The notes under the pieces are model-generated. The model had not been told where the DNA came from and made no database searches. It saw only the letters and a list, made by a program, of their open reading frames with translations. This document shows positions 55,095-64,000 of a stretch of 64,000 bases of DNA, one piece after another. The stretch spans positions 11,184,572-11,248,571 of the forward strand of contig NC_088800.1 of the NCBI RefSeq assembly GCF_011386835.1. Direction: 5' to 3'. A program made the translations under genes and the position numbers. Each line of letters begins with the position of its first letter. Position 1 is the stretch's first letter. Origin of the DNA: Chrysemys picta bellii (lineage: Eukaryota; Chordata; Testudines; Emydidae).

Positions 55095-55520
55095 GTATTA
55101 TAGCTAGAGCTGGTTGGAGACATTTAAATGGAACCACATTCGGTTGGAATATGTAGGTCCATAGAAATTCAAATGCTTTGAAAAATCAGGGCAGCGCCAC
55201 TGGAATTTTGTTTTGGAAGAAAACGAACAGAAAGCTCTGATGTTGTTGAAACGTCCCATTTTTGACATTTTTGGACTGAAACATTTCAATTTTTTGCTTT
55301 GACATTTTAAATGGTTTTGTATTAGATTATATTGTAATGAAACCTTTTTTAAAAAAAATTTGAACACAACTTTTCGACAACCTGAAAACAAATTCTGAAT
55401 TTTTGTATGTGGAAAATTAAGACCTGTTCAGTTTTCGTTACTATTCAGAATGAAGCTGGATTTTGAAAGTCTTGAAATCCTTCATGAAATGGAACTTCTA
55501 TCATCTGCACAGCTCCAATC
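55095..55520. repeat. AT-rich dispersed repeat, longest copy
   Basis: It starts near 'tagctagagctggttggag' and ends near 'tctgcacagctccaatc', so 'gagctgg' and 'cagctcc' form short inverted ends. The body has many 'gaaacatttcaatttttt' type phrases. It resembles a sauropsid MITE-like family with 'agagctggt' ends. Boundaries and class are uncertain. Confidence 0.45.
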
Positions 55521-56959
55521 ACACCCCCATCACAGCTCGGGCAGCATAAAAGGGCTGTAATCTAGCTGCAAATCCCCCACAGAGAATTCCGCTGGCATAA
55601 GGTTCTCTGCTAGGCATAGCAGAGTGCCGCCTCTGTGCCCCTGGCTCATCCCTCTTCCCGCACAATTCAGTGGGCAGGGAGAGGGCATGATGAAATAGAG
55701 CTCTGTTCCGCCAGTCCTGCATCCGTTGTGCAACTTTGAGCTGCCCAACAGCTGTTCTAAGTGGAGTCGGGCTAGTTCCAGGCACCCAACGTCCTGTCTT
55801 CCTTCCACGCTTCTGGACTGAGCAGAGATTTGACACAGGGAAGAATCAGCAGGTGGATATTGGAAATCTGGATCCAAGTCTTGTGGCTTAAACCAATCAA
55901 TTTTATATTACAGTGTATGTATCTGTAGCGAGTGTCTTTGGTTCTGTAATTGTTGAAATAGAAAAAAAAATTCTCCTCTGTCTCCGAAGGTCTGCTCAGT
56001 TTGCTAATCCCCACGCTCAGATCCTTCTGCTTGAACCGATTCTTGTTTGATTTTTTCTTTTTGCCTTTCTTCTGGGTGATTGCCCAAACCATTTCCCCTA
56101 CTGTCACCGGGATGCTGCAGAGAGCTCTTCTCTGTTGTGCTCACTCTTTTTTCCCCCCCTTTTCATCTCAGACCAAGGTGAGATGGACTGAATGATGATG
56201 ATGAAGCTTTCAGGATGTTAGAAAGTAAACTGCTGGAAGAGGTCAGCAGGAGCAGAAACCAATAAAGCACAAGGAAGTTTGATACGTATGAACAAAGCAA
56301 TTGGTAATGATGTGAAATAGTTGGGTCAAACGAGGGCTGTGCAGAAATGAAAAGATTCACCTCCAAACACCTGTAAAGTTTACCTAACCTGCCTTGGCAG
56401 GAGCCACTCTCTCACCGTGAACTGCCACTAACAACTTTACGCTATGCTTTCATTTGCACGGCTCCTGATTCCCATGTGCATCTGGCCAGAAGGAGTGAGT
56501 TGGATTTTCTTCCCCAGAGAAACACATTGAATCCAGTAACACCCCTTTCTCCCTCTCTGTTCTATCCATTGCTGTTTATTAACCAAAATTTATGATTCAG
56601 GGCCAGCTTCTGACACCCTTATTTATATTGGGTAGCTCATTACTGCAACAGCAGATCTACTGAATAACAGGGACTGTTAGGTTGTGATACCCCTGAGTTC
56701 AATAGTACCATACACCACCATCTCATACTTATTCAGGGCTCAGTGGTCTTATGCAGCTCACAATATTGGGGAAATTTTCTTAATTTATCGAGCTGGTACC
56801 GATTTGCTTCTTCTCCTGGACCCTAATATTGGTTTTAAAAAACAAACAAACAAAAAAAGATTCAAGACCACTAGCCAATTCAGACAAATTGTGGGATCAG
56901 TCAGAACCATTCTGGTTCATTTAAAATATGTAGTGGAAAACTACATGAATATGATCATA
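55521..56959. other. Unassigned non-coding DNA
   Basis: No gene recognised. The 55530-55877 minus frame and the 56684-57118 plus frame have no recognised domain; the latter runs into a dispersed repeat. Confidence 0.4.
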
Positions 56960-57080
56960 AGATATCTTAAAGAAAAGGTAGATGAGGTAATATCTTTCAC
57001 TGAACCAACTTCTGTTGGTGGAAGAGACAAGCTTTCAAGCTTCATGGAGTTCTCTCTGAGGTCTGAAGAAGGTAACCAGA
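56960..57080 (+). repeat. Dispersed repeat, copy 2 ('accaacttctgttggtg' family)
   Basis: 'gatgaggtaatatctttcac', 'accaacttctgttggtgg' and 'agagacaagctttcaagctt' match 12896-13000 in order and strand. It continues with 'gaggtctgaagaaggtaacc', absent from copy 1. Confidence 0.55.
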
Positions 57081-57146
57081 ATGTCCAAGCTAAATACAAG
57101 TTGGGGACAAATTGTTAAGCATAATTTCACAATTCTTAACAATGCA

Positions 57147-58445
57147 TGAGGAGGGTCAACAAATGTGGATATGGGTGAGCCAGTGGATATAGTGTATTTG
57201 GACTTTCAGAAAGCTTTTGACAAGGTCTCTCAACAAAGGCTCTTAAGCAAAGTAAGTAGTCATGCGATAAGAGGGAAGGTCCTCTCCTAGATCAGTAACT
57301 GATTAAAAGACAGGAAACAAAGAGTAGGAATAAATGGTCAATTTTCAGAATGGAGAGAGGTAAAGAGTGGGGTCCCTCAAGGATCTGCACTGGGACCAAT
57401 GTGGTTCAATGCATTAATAAATTATCTGGAAAAAGGGATAAAGAGTGAGGTGGCAAAATTTGCAGATGATACAAAATTACTCAGGATAGTTATGTCCAAA
57501 GCAGACTGTGAGGAGTTATTAAGGGATTTCACAAAATTGGGTGACTGGGCAACAAAATAGCAGATGAAATTCAATGTTGATAAATGCAAAGTAATGCACA
57601 TTGGAAAACATAATCCCAACTATATATACAAAATGATGGGATCTAAATTAGCTGTTACCACTAAAGAAACAGATCTTGGAGTCATTGTGGATAGTTCTCT
57701 GAAAACATCCACTCAATGTGCAGCAGCAGACAAAACAGCTAACAATGTTAGGAACCATTTGGAAAGGGGGATAGATAATAAGATGGAAAATACCATAATG
57801 CCGTTATGTAAATCCGTGGTACTCCCACACCTTGAATACTGCATGCAGTTCTGGTCACCCCATCTCAAAAAAGATATAGTAGAATTGGAAAAGGTATAGA
57901 GAAGGGCAACAAAAATGATTATGGGTATGGAACAGCTTCCATATGAGGAGAGATTAAAGAGTCTGGGACTTAGCTTGGAAAACAGACAACTAAGGGGGGA
58001 TATGATAGAGGTCTATACAATCATGACTGGTGTGGAGAACGTGAATAAGGAAGTGTTATTTATACCTTCACGTAACACAAGAACCAGGGGTCACCCAATT
58101 AAATTAATAGGCAGCAGGTTTAAAACAAACAAAAGAAAGCACTTCTTCACACAATTCACAATCAACCTGTGGAACTCATTGCCAGGAGATGTTGTGAAGG
58201 CCAAAACTATAACCGGGTTCAAAGTTTGTGAAGGATCAGTCCATCATTGGCTATTGATATGATCTGGATGTCCCTAGCCTCTGACTGCCAGAAGCTGGGA
58301 GTGAATGATAGGAGATGGATCACTCTATAATTACCCTGTTCTGTTCATTCCCTCTGAAGCACCTGCATTGGTCACTGTCAGAAGACAGGATAGTGGGCTA
58401 GATAGACCATTGATCTGACCCAGTATGGCCATTGTTATGTTCTTA
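57147..58445 (+). mobile_element. CR1 LINE, plus strand, with reverse transcriptase motifs
   Basis: The segment carries the CR1 reverse transcriptase from motif A to the end of ORF2 and the 3' UTR. Visible in translation: VYLDFQKAFDKVS near 57195, SGVPQGSALGP near 57370 and the catalytic FADD at 57459-57470. Then come GDWATK-stop-QMKFN near 57540, LEYCMQFWSPHLKKDI near 57830 and [14 protein letters not shown] near 57990. Stops (two near 57290, one at about 57560, one near 57897) make it a pseudogene. The 3' end 'cagtatggccattgttatg' is the CR1 terminus. The upstream endonuclease and ORF1 are missing, as expected for 5' truncation. Confidence 0.92.
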
Positions 58446-58584
58446 AGAACCTGAATAGAATATTTATTTGCTCAAACTGCCAATAGCACATGCCTTTCCC
58501 CTTCTCCGGGAAGGCAGCCAGCCTGCCAGCTGCAGCCTGTGCCACCCTTTGGCAGACCTGTAGGGCATTTTTCTAGGCCCCTGC
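58446..58584. other. Unassigned non-coding DNA
   Basis: Nothing recognised. Confidence 0.4.
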
Positions 58585-59120
58585 TAGGGCAGCCTTTATT
58601 AAAAAGAGAATTACAATATTAATAGGAAAATGATTTTTTGCTAATGACAAAGGACTCCATCGCTTCCTACTTGGGAGCGATTATGTATCCAACAATGCCA
58701 TTCTCAATATTATCTCAGATGGGTACTTGCTCCCCGGAGGCTCTTAGGGGATGACCTTCTGTCCTCTCTACCTTTGATAGAGCAGTGCCTGCATGCATAG
58801 AAATCAATTAACAACATCAGTTTATGCAAATTTTGCATTTAGATGGCATAGTGAAAATAAGCGGAGCTGTTTATGCCCGTTTGAAAGAGCAAACACAAGA
58901 GCAAGCTCCCCCCCGGCCCCCGCACCTCTCCGCATTGGAAGCAAACAGCTCCCATGCTAGAAACAAAGCTGTCTTAATTTATCTATTTGCACTTTCGCTA
59001 TTTTCTATAGGGATGAGGACAGGCAGAGAAGATTATCTAACACAATGCAATGTTTACAGATTCCTCGTGACCCATTTGAGTAATGGGTCAGTGGAGCCGA
59101 GCAGCACAGTGCCTATTTTT
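58585..59120. promoter_or_regulatory. Candidate conserved non-coding element
   Basis: Repeat-free sequence with 'ttacaatattaatagg', 'ttttttgctaatgacaaagg', 'gaaatcaattaacaac' and an octamer-like 'tatgcaaattttgc' near 58823. Motif density resembles known developmental enhancers. No conservation data are available here. Confidence 0.25.
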
Positions 59121-59589
59121 TCTTAAGAATAATATGATGGGAATGGACAGTTATCAGTCTGGTGCTCAATACTTAGTCTGCCGTTGGGTGCCGCCGTCAT
59201 ACAATTAAAAGTGAAATTTCCAGATTCTGTCCATGAGGTCTGATCACACACAACTTGCTGGAGACGTACAAAGGCCTTGAGCCTTCAAATCCTAGCACAA
59301 GGCCAAATTTCCAGCAGAAATATGAGAGGAGGCTACCCATGGATGGGTGCCAATAAGATTAAGCTCTTGGCATACCCCTCTACACAGAGAGGAGACAGGG
59401 TCAAACTCCTTAGAGTCCTTTACTTGCAAAAGTGTGGGCAGAGTTGTGGACTGAAGTGTCTCAAGAAACATGATTCTGTTCACACTAAAGAACTACTTAA
59501 CTACACCCTCCCTTCTTTGGCCTCACTCTCACTTTAAGTAAGAGAATCTTGGTAACTAATCAGCTTCAGCCTCATTACTTCAGAGGCAG
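59121..59589. other. Unassigned non-coding DNA
   Basis: No gene or repeat recognised. Confidence 0.4.
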
Positions 59590-59830
59590 CATTTCCAATG
59601 GCTAGGGCACAGGACTGGAAGCCAGGAGACCTAGATTCCAGTCCCAGCTCTGTGAGCTTGAGTAAATCATTCCACCTCTTGATGCCTGTTTGCCCTGGTA
59701 GCTTTTGTCAGCCTTGTTTGTTTAGATTGTGAGCTATTCAGGACAGGCACTATACTACAGTGTCTAGAACAATGAGACCCCAATCTCATTTGGGGCCTCA
59801 AGGTACTACTATACGAATAATAGTTGTTTG
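59590..59830 (+). mobile_element. MIR/CORE-SINE-like element, most complete copy
   Basis: An A-box-like head 'aatggctagggcacaggact' is followed by 'gccaggagacctagattcca' with the B-box-like 'agattccagtcc'. Then come 'cagctctgtgagcttgagta', 'ttgtgagctattcaggacag' and 'aatgagaccccaatctcatt', ending 'aggtactactatacgaata'. It is the fullest version of fragments at 4320, 34365 and 51915. Confidence 0.75.
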
Positions 59831-59849
59831 GGATCAGGTTCCTCTATGC

Positions 59850-60040
59850 TCCTGTTTTTTTTTGGGGGGGGGGTTTTGCCTTCCATTTACTCTTGCAGCC
59901 CTCCACACCTGCCCTACGCAAGATCAAGCCCACTTGCCTGTGCTGTGTACGTGTGTGTATTTGGTTTGTGCGTGTGCATTAGGTATGAGAGTATGAGTTG
60001 GATGTGTCTCTGTTTCTGTGTGTGTGTTGGGATGGGAACA
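59850..60040. repeat. G-run and TG-rich simple sequence
   Basis: A T-run and G-run near 59859-59875 are followed by T/G-rich text ('gtacgtgtgtgtatttgg', 'tttctgtgtgtgtgttggg'). Frames here are low complexity. Confidence 0.7.
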
Positions 60041-61845
60041 ATGTAATGGAGACAAGAACAATTTTGCTTGCACATAAGGACTGCAGGAGCATACCCACAG
60101 AATACATTATATGCAGCCGAGGTCGTCTTATGGTAAACGTATTCATGAAATGGAGATAATTTCATCTCTACCTGATGAAAGTGATCAGAGGGCAAGTCTC
60201 TTTCCCAGCTGATAGCACCAGACAAGGATGGATGTGGCCATATTGTCTAAAGTACAAATCAAGTTATTTCCTTGGACACTGTCATGCTCATCAACACGGG
60301 CATTTTCTGATGATCTGATTTAGTTACCAGCAGTGCCCAGTGCTTCATGCCAAGGCAAAGAAAAAACAGAGGATATATGCCGAAATTTGGCCTCATAAAC
60401 AAGCCCTGGCTCCTTCCTGTATCCTGTTTTAAATTGTAATCTACATTGTGTCTATGGTGTACATCATTACTCTTTCCTCTGATATCGCAGGCATCTTGGC
60501 CTGATTGCATTTAAATACTTTTTAAGTCATTATTGGATCTCACCTAATTATGTTCTGTTTGGTTTCGTGGTTACCTCCTTCTATCATTAGTTGAAGGACC
60601 TGTTTAGTCGGAGATTAATTTTATCCCTTACATCTGAGCATTTAATTGAACTTCTGTCCTCCCCACCACCATCCCAATAAATGGACATAGCTCCGGCATG
60701 TTGCCTCTCACTGGGAGGCCAGAATGTCCCGCCACGTCTGAATCCACTGACAGAGCAACTCCATTGTTGAGATATTCAAAGCATGGCTTCTGCTCAGATG
60801 CACCCTCATCTGCAGACAAAACATGCCTTTCTGGTACTGTCTGCACTATCCTTTTTCTAAAACACTTATCATCATGGCATCAGTAAACCACCTTAACCAA
60901 TGGCTCAGAAGGAGTCTATCTTTGAAGAATATTAAAATAAGAATATCATTCTTTGAGGGTCTCTTGAGGAGATTTAAGTACCTGTTATCAGACAAGCCCT
61001 TAAGATGTCATAAGCTGTTTTTCTGCAGCTTCCCCACTCTCTGAGTCCACCAGATGCCATTAGAATTGGCCATTTTTTTTTGTGATGGCCAAGGGCTAGA
61101 CTGTGCCCATCTAACCGAGCCATATAGGGTCATAGGAAGGAATAGGAGCACCCTTTCCCCTTACACGACCTGAGTTATGACTCCCCAAAATTATACTTGG
61201 GGGAGCAATGGGGCCATTACCAAGTTTCTATTCTATATGGGCAACTCTTATAAAAAGGGGCGGGGAGAAGGCACACCCCTGGCTCCACCCCTCCATATGC
61301 CAGCCAACATGCTGCGCCTTATAAAGGGGGTGTTGTAAATTATCCTTTCTTGATTCAACTGGGAACTACAGGGAGTTGTGCTCCCTCAAGGCATTGCCAC
61401 TCCACATGGTGAGGCTGCACCTCCAAAGCATGATCTAGGCTTGGTGGAGAAGGGAGGAAGGTGTCATGGCTTGAGCTCTTGCACAAGTAGGGGATGGTGG
61501 AGGGAAGGCCAAATTTTGCAAGCCAATGACAAAGAACCTGTGGTATGTGAATCAAATAGGTGTGTGGCAGGCACATGGTGGAAGTGGCTAGAACCTTTTG
61601 TACTCCTGATTTATGAAGCACCTATATATTTGAGGGAATCTCTGAAAATATCTAGGATCATGGAGAGAGAGAGACAGAGAAAAAAATAACCCCAACTGTG
61701 CCTGCAAATACTGGGGTTGATCTTAATAGCCAGTTAACAAGCCTCAGATGATTTGGAAGTTTCAGTAGGATTAAAAACTTAAAGGATCAACTGTGATCCC
61801 AAAACACAGCCGAACTTTTGGATCTGTACCTTTGGGCAGAAAGTC
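60041..61845. other. Unassigned non-coding DNA
   Basis: No gene recognised. 61060-61350 has text such as 'gggctagactgtgcccatct' that looks repeat-derived but cannot be classified. The frame at 61378-61689 has no known motif. Confidence 0.4.
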
Positions 61846-62600
61846 CTGTTGCAGGGTGCTCTACTCACCGCGGGTGAGTAGATCACCGTTTGGCTGATTC
61901 TGGGGATTCGCTCTGCCCACGTCAACATCCCCTTCCTTCTCTTCTGCCATCTGCAGCTCTCCTCCTGCTCACCGAATCTCAGCAAAGCAACTTTGTGACT
62001 CAGCCCTCTCTCCAGGTCTCATTGTGATTCCCCTTCTGCAGGACAGTCCTTCAAAGTCTTTCTGCGCAAGCAGCGTCAGGCAGTCCTCACACCCACCGCC
62101 CTTACCCTATCTCTCCTGCAGTGACCCAAGCAGTCTTCTAGTCCAATGTCCCAAACAGTACCACTGCAGTTCACTGCCCCAAACAGTTAGTAGGGGATCC
62201 CATGCCCGCTGTCTACTCTGGGTTCCAGTCCAGGGTCCTGTAGCAAGTGGTGAAGGTCTGTGGCTGCGCCCAGCTCACTCCGCTAGCCCCTGGACTACAT
62301 CCTACCATGTTTCTCCAGTCCACCTAGTCAGACCCCACTTTCTCATGCCTACTAGGTCTCAGGGATTCCTATCTCCCTTCCTTCTCCCTTACTACAGAGA
62401 GAGAGACTACAGGCTTTCCTCCCCCGCTTCATTGCCAGCTTCCTGGCTTTATAGGAGCCCCTGCCTGTTCCCTCAGAGGTGAGCTTTTCTCTAATCAAGG
62501 CTCTCCAAACAGCCTAAATCTCCCTCCTTTGCTGCTTACTTGGCTGATTGGGCCTGCCTTGCCTTATTCAGTTCTCTCAGGACCGGCGTGGGGAGTACAC
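61846..62600. repeat. Pyrimidine-rich, LTR-like block (tentative)
   Basis: C/T-rich text with phrases 'ccacgtcaacatccccttcc', 'ccactgcagttcactgcccc', 'ggctttataggagcccctgc' and 'ctgattgggcctgccttgcc' is reminiscent of turtle LTR or composite repeats. No TG...CA termini, primer-binding site or paired LTR is visible. It contains a 152-codon frame (62024-62482) that appears to be compositional. Confidence 0.3.
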
Positions 62601-63541
62601 ACCACCACAAGTCCCCAAGGAGGGATCTGGAAATCAAATGGGAGAGGAAGGGAACACTTAGCATGGACCCAGCACTTGTTAGCTTCAAAGCACTTTACCT
62701 CATTTTTTTAAAAAGGTTACTCTTTTTTTTTTCCCTCGAGCATCAAAACAAAAACAGAAACCCAGTTTGGTTCAAGTTCTGGACTGACATTCAGCTCCTA
62801 TTTCATTCTATCTGTGCTGCTTTGCCCACCTAACACGTCCTTGGCATTAAGTTGAAATATCACTTTGTCCTGCAGACACATGTTGAAAGGGGATGTGGAC
62901 CGTTGGAAGGATCCAACTGCACAATTAAGATCTCAGTGATTTGTATAAGCATGATTCAAACTGGATCTCCTCCGTGTGTTTCCAAGTGGCAGGCTTTGCT
63001 TTATGACATTATGCATCATCTCTGTAAACGTACACACCAGGGCCCCTATCCTGACTCACTCTGTGCTCAGAGAGAACTCTTCTTGATATTAATGAAGCGT
63101 GCGAGGATAGGAGAAGATGCATAGTAAACAAGACGGGGAAATACTTCAGCAGCCCTACAGGGGAGCACATTTGGGGATGGTTTGGGTTTTTGCAAAATCT
63201 CACTGGTTGAGTTTAACAGCAGAAGTGTTGTGTTTGGGTTCACAAAGCCTTGCCGGTCAACTTTTAGTTTTGCCACACCAAAATTGAGGGTGATTGGAAT
63301 TTGGCTCCCATTTTATATGAACGCTCTAATCTCCCATCTCTCGACAGCCGTCTTCATTTTTCCTTCAACAGAGAACTAACTTTACAGTGGAGCATTCCTA
63401 TCCTGTTAAATGTGAACAGCAGCAAGTGAAGCAGTTAGCATTCAACCCCATGCAAATATTTTTTGGGGGGTGAGGGGGATTGTTTTTCTGTTGCGAGCAG
63501 AGCTAGCCCTTTGAAAAGGGGGATGATGCAGCTTTAATAAT
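62601..63541. other. Unassigned non-coding DNA
   Basis: No gene recognised. 62840-63130 looks single-copy ('tgacattatgcatcatctct'). Confidence 0.4.

Positions 63542-63604
<63 letters not shown>
63542..63604. repeat. (AAGA)n microsatellite
   Basis: About 15 uninterrupted tetranucleotide units. On the minus strand it yields a repetitive SFFL frame. Likely highly polymorphic. Confidence 0.98.
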
Positions 63605-64000
63605 GTGCCTCAGTTGTCTCGGCAGCTGATCAACAAAGGAGCAGTCGTGAGCTGTAACCTCTTGGAGCTGCAGTCTGGAACATGACACATGTCAGGCTAT
63701 GATAAATGGTGCGGAGTGTGTGCAATTTCAGGCGCAATGCCCTTGAGATGCGCAGGACCCCAATCGCAAATGTTATTGTTAAATTAAACCTTAAAGGAAG
63801 GATTGGAAAGGGGAGGGGTGGGTGTATATATAGATATATAAAAAATAAGAAATGCACAGAAGAAAGGAAAAAGGCAAGGTGAAGAGAGAAAACTTTCTGG
63901 TTTTCCTTTAATTGAATTGAGACCCTCCTCGGTCAGTCTGGCTGGGATATAGGAGAACTCGGTTCAGGATCCCCACTTCTATGGTAGTTTGTTACCTGTG
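63605..64000. other. Unassigned non-coding DNA to window end
   Basis: No gene recognised; contains a short TATA-like AT stretch near 63824-63848 without promoter context. Confidence 0.4.

Noticed and set aside
57564..58262. Two plus-strand frames resembling a real gene
   Set aside because: They are parts of the decayed CR1 ORF2, which has several stops.
62024..62482. 152-codon plus-strand frame
   Set aside because: Serine/proline/leucine-rich text from C/T-rich DNA, with no domain, splice sites or homology I can recognise.
63503..63688. Repetitive SFFL frame on the minus strand
   Set aside because: It is the translation of the (AAGA)n microsatellite.
1..64000. CRISPR array, bacterial operon, phage or endogenous retroviral genes
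   Set aside because: No regularly spaced direct repeats, no operon-like ORF packing, and no gag, pol or env motifs other than LINE-type reverse transcriptase.

Overview
The window looks like non-coding nuclear DNA from a sauropsid vertebrate, most likely a turtle. The evidence is the repeat content: CR1 LINEs with the usual 3' ends, a tRNA-derived SINE whose 3' part resembles a CR1 tail (a type described from turtles), several GC-rich hAT-type MITEs with 8-bp target-site duplications, a PIF/Harbinger-like MITE, MIR/CORE-SINE-like relics, and many short palindromic elements. The species cannot be fixed from the sequence alone.

I recognise no host protein-coding exon, rRNA, functional tRNA or CRISPR array. 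The only recognisable coding sequence is degraded LINE reverse transcriptase and endonuclease. The remaining open frames are short, lack homology I can recognise, or are products of the GC-rich palindromic MITEs. The window is best read as intergenic sequence or a large intron.

Layout. 1-3.9 kb is mostly unassigned AT-rich DNA. 3.9-4.85 kb holds two hAT MITEs around a MIR-like relic. 6.8-10 kb holds a minus-strand CR1 tail, two SINEs on opposite strands and another hAT MITE. 10-15 kb is largely single-copy and includes stretches that look like conserved non-coding elements. 15.3 and 17.1 kb carry MITEs. 17.4-24.5 kb is quiet except for one MITE at 20.8 kb. 24.5-27.7 kb has short palindromes and dispersed repeats. 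29.4-32.8 kb is a nest: an older CR1 interrupted by two hAT MITEs, a SINE and a younger CR1. 35.2-36.3 kb is G-rich with degenerate internal repeats. 38.6-45.3 kb is dense in MITEs (six hAT, one Harbinger-like). 45.3-51.5 kb is sparse. 51.6 kb has one more hAT MITE. 53.6-58.4 kb holds a minus-strand CR1 tail, an AT-rich dispersed repeat and a plus-strand CR1 carrying reverse transcriptase motifs. 59-64 kb has a MIR-like SINE, a possible LTR-like pyrimidine-rich block and an (AAGA)n microsatellite.

The most interesting signal is in the MITEs. Three sets with different terminal inverted repeats share one GC-rich internal core, and many copies still carry exact 8-bp target-site duplications. A population of 35-90 bp palindromes sharing arm sequences is the second notable pattern.
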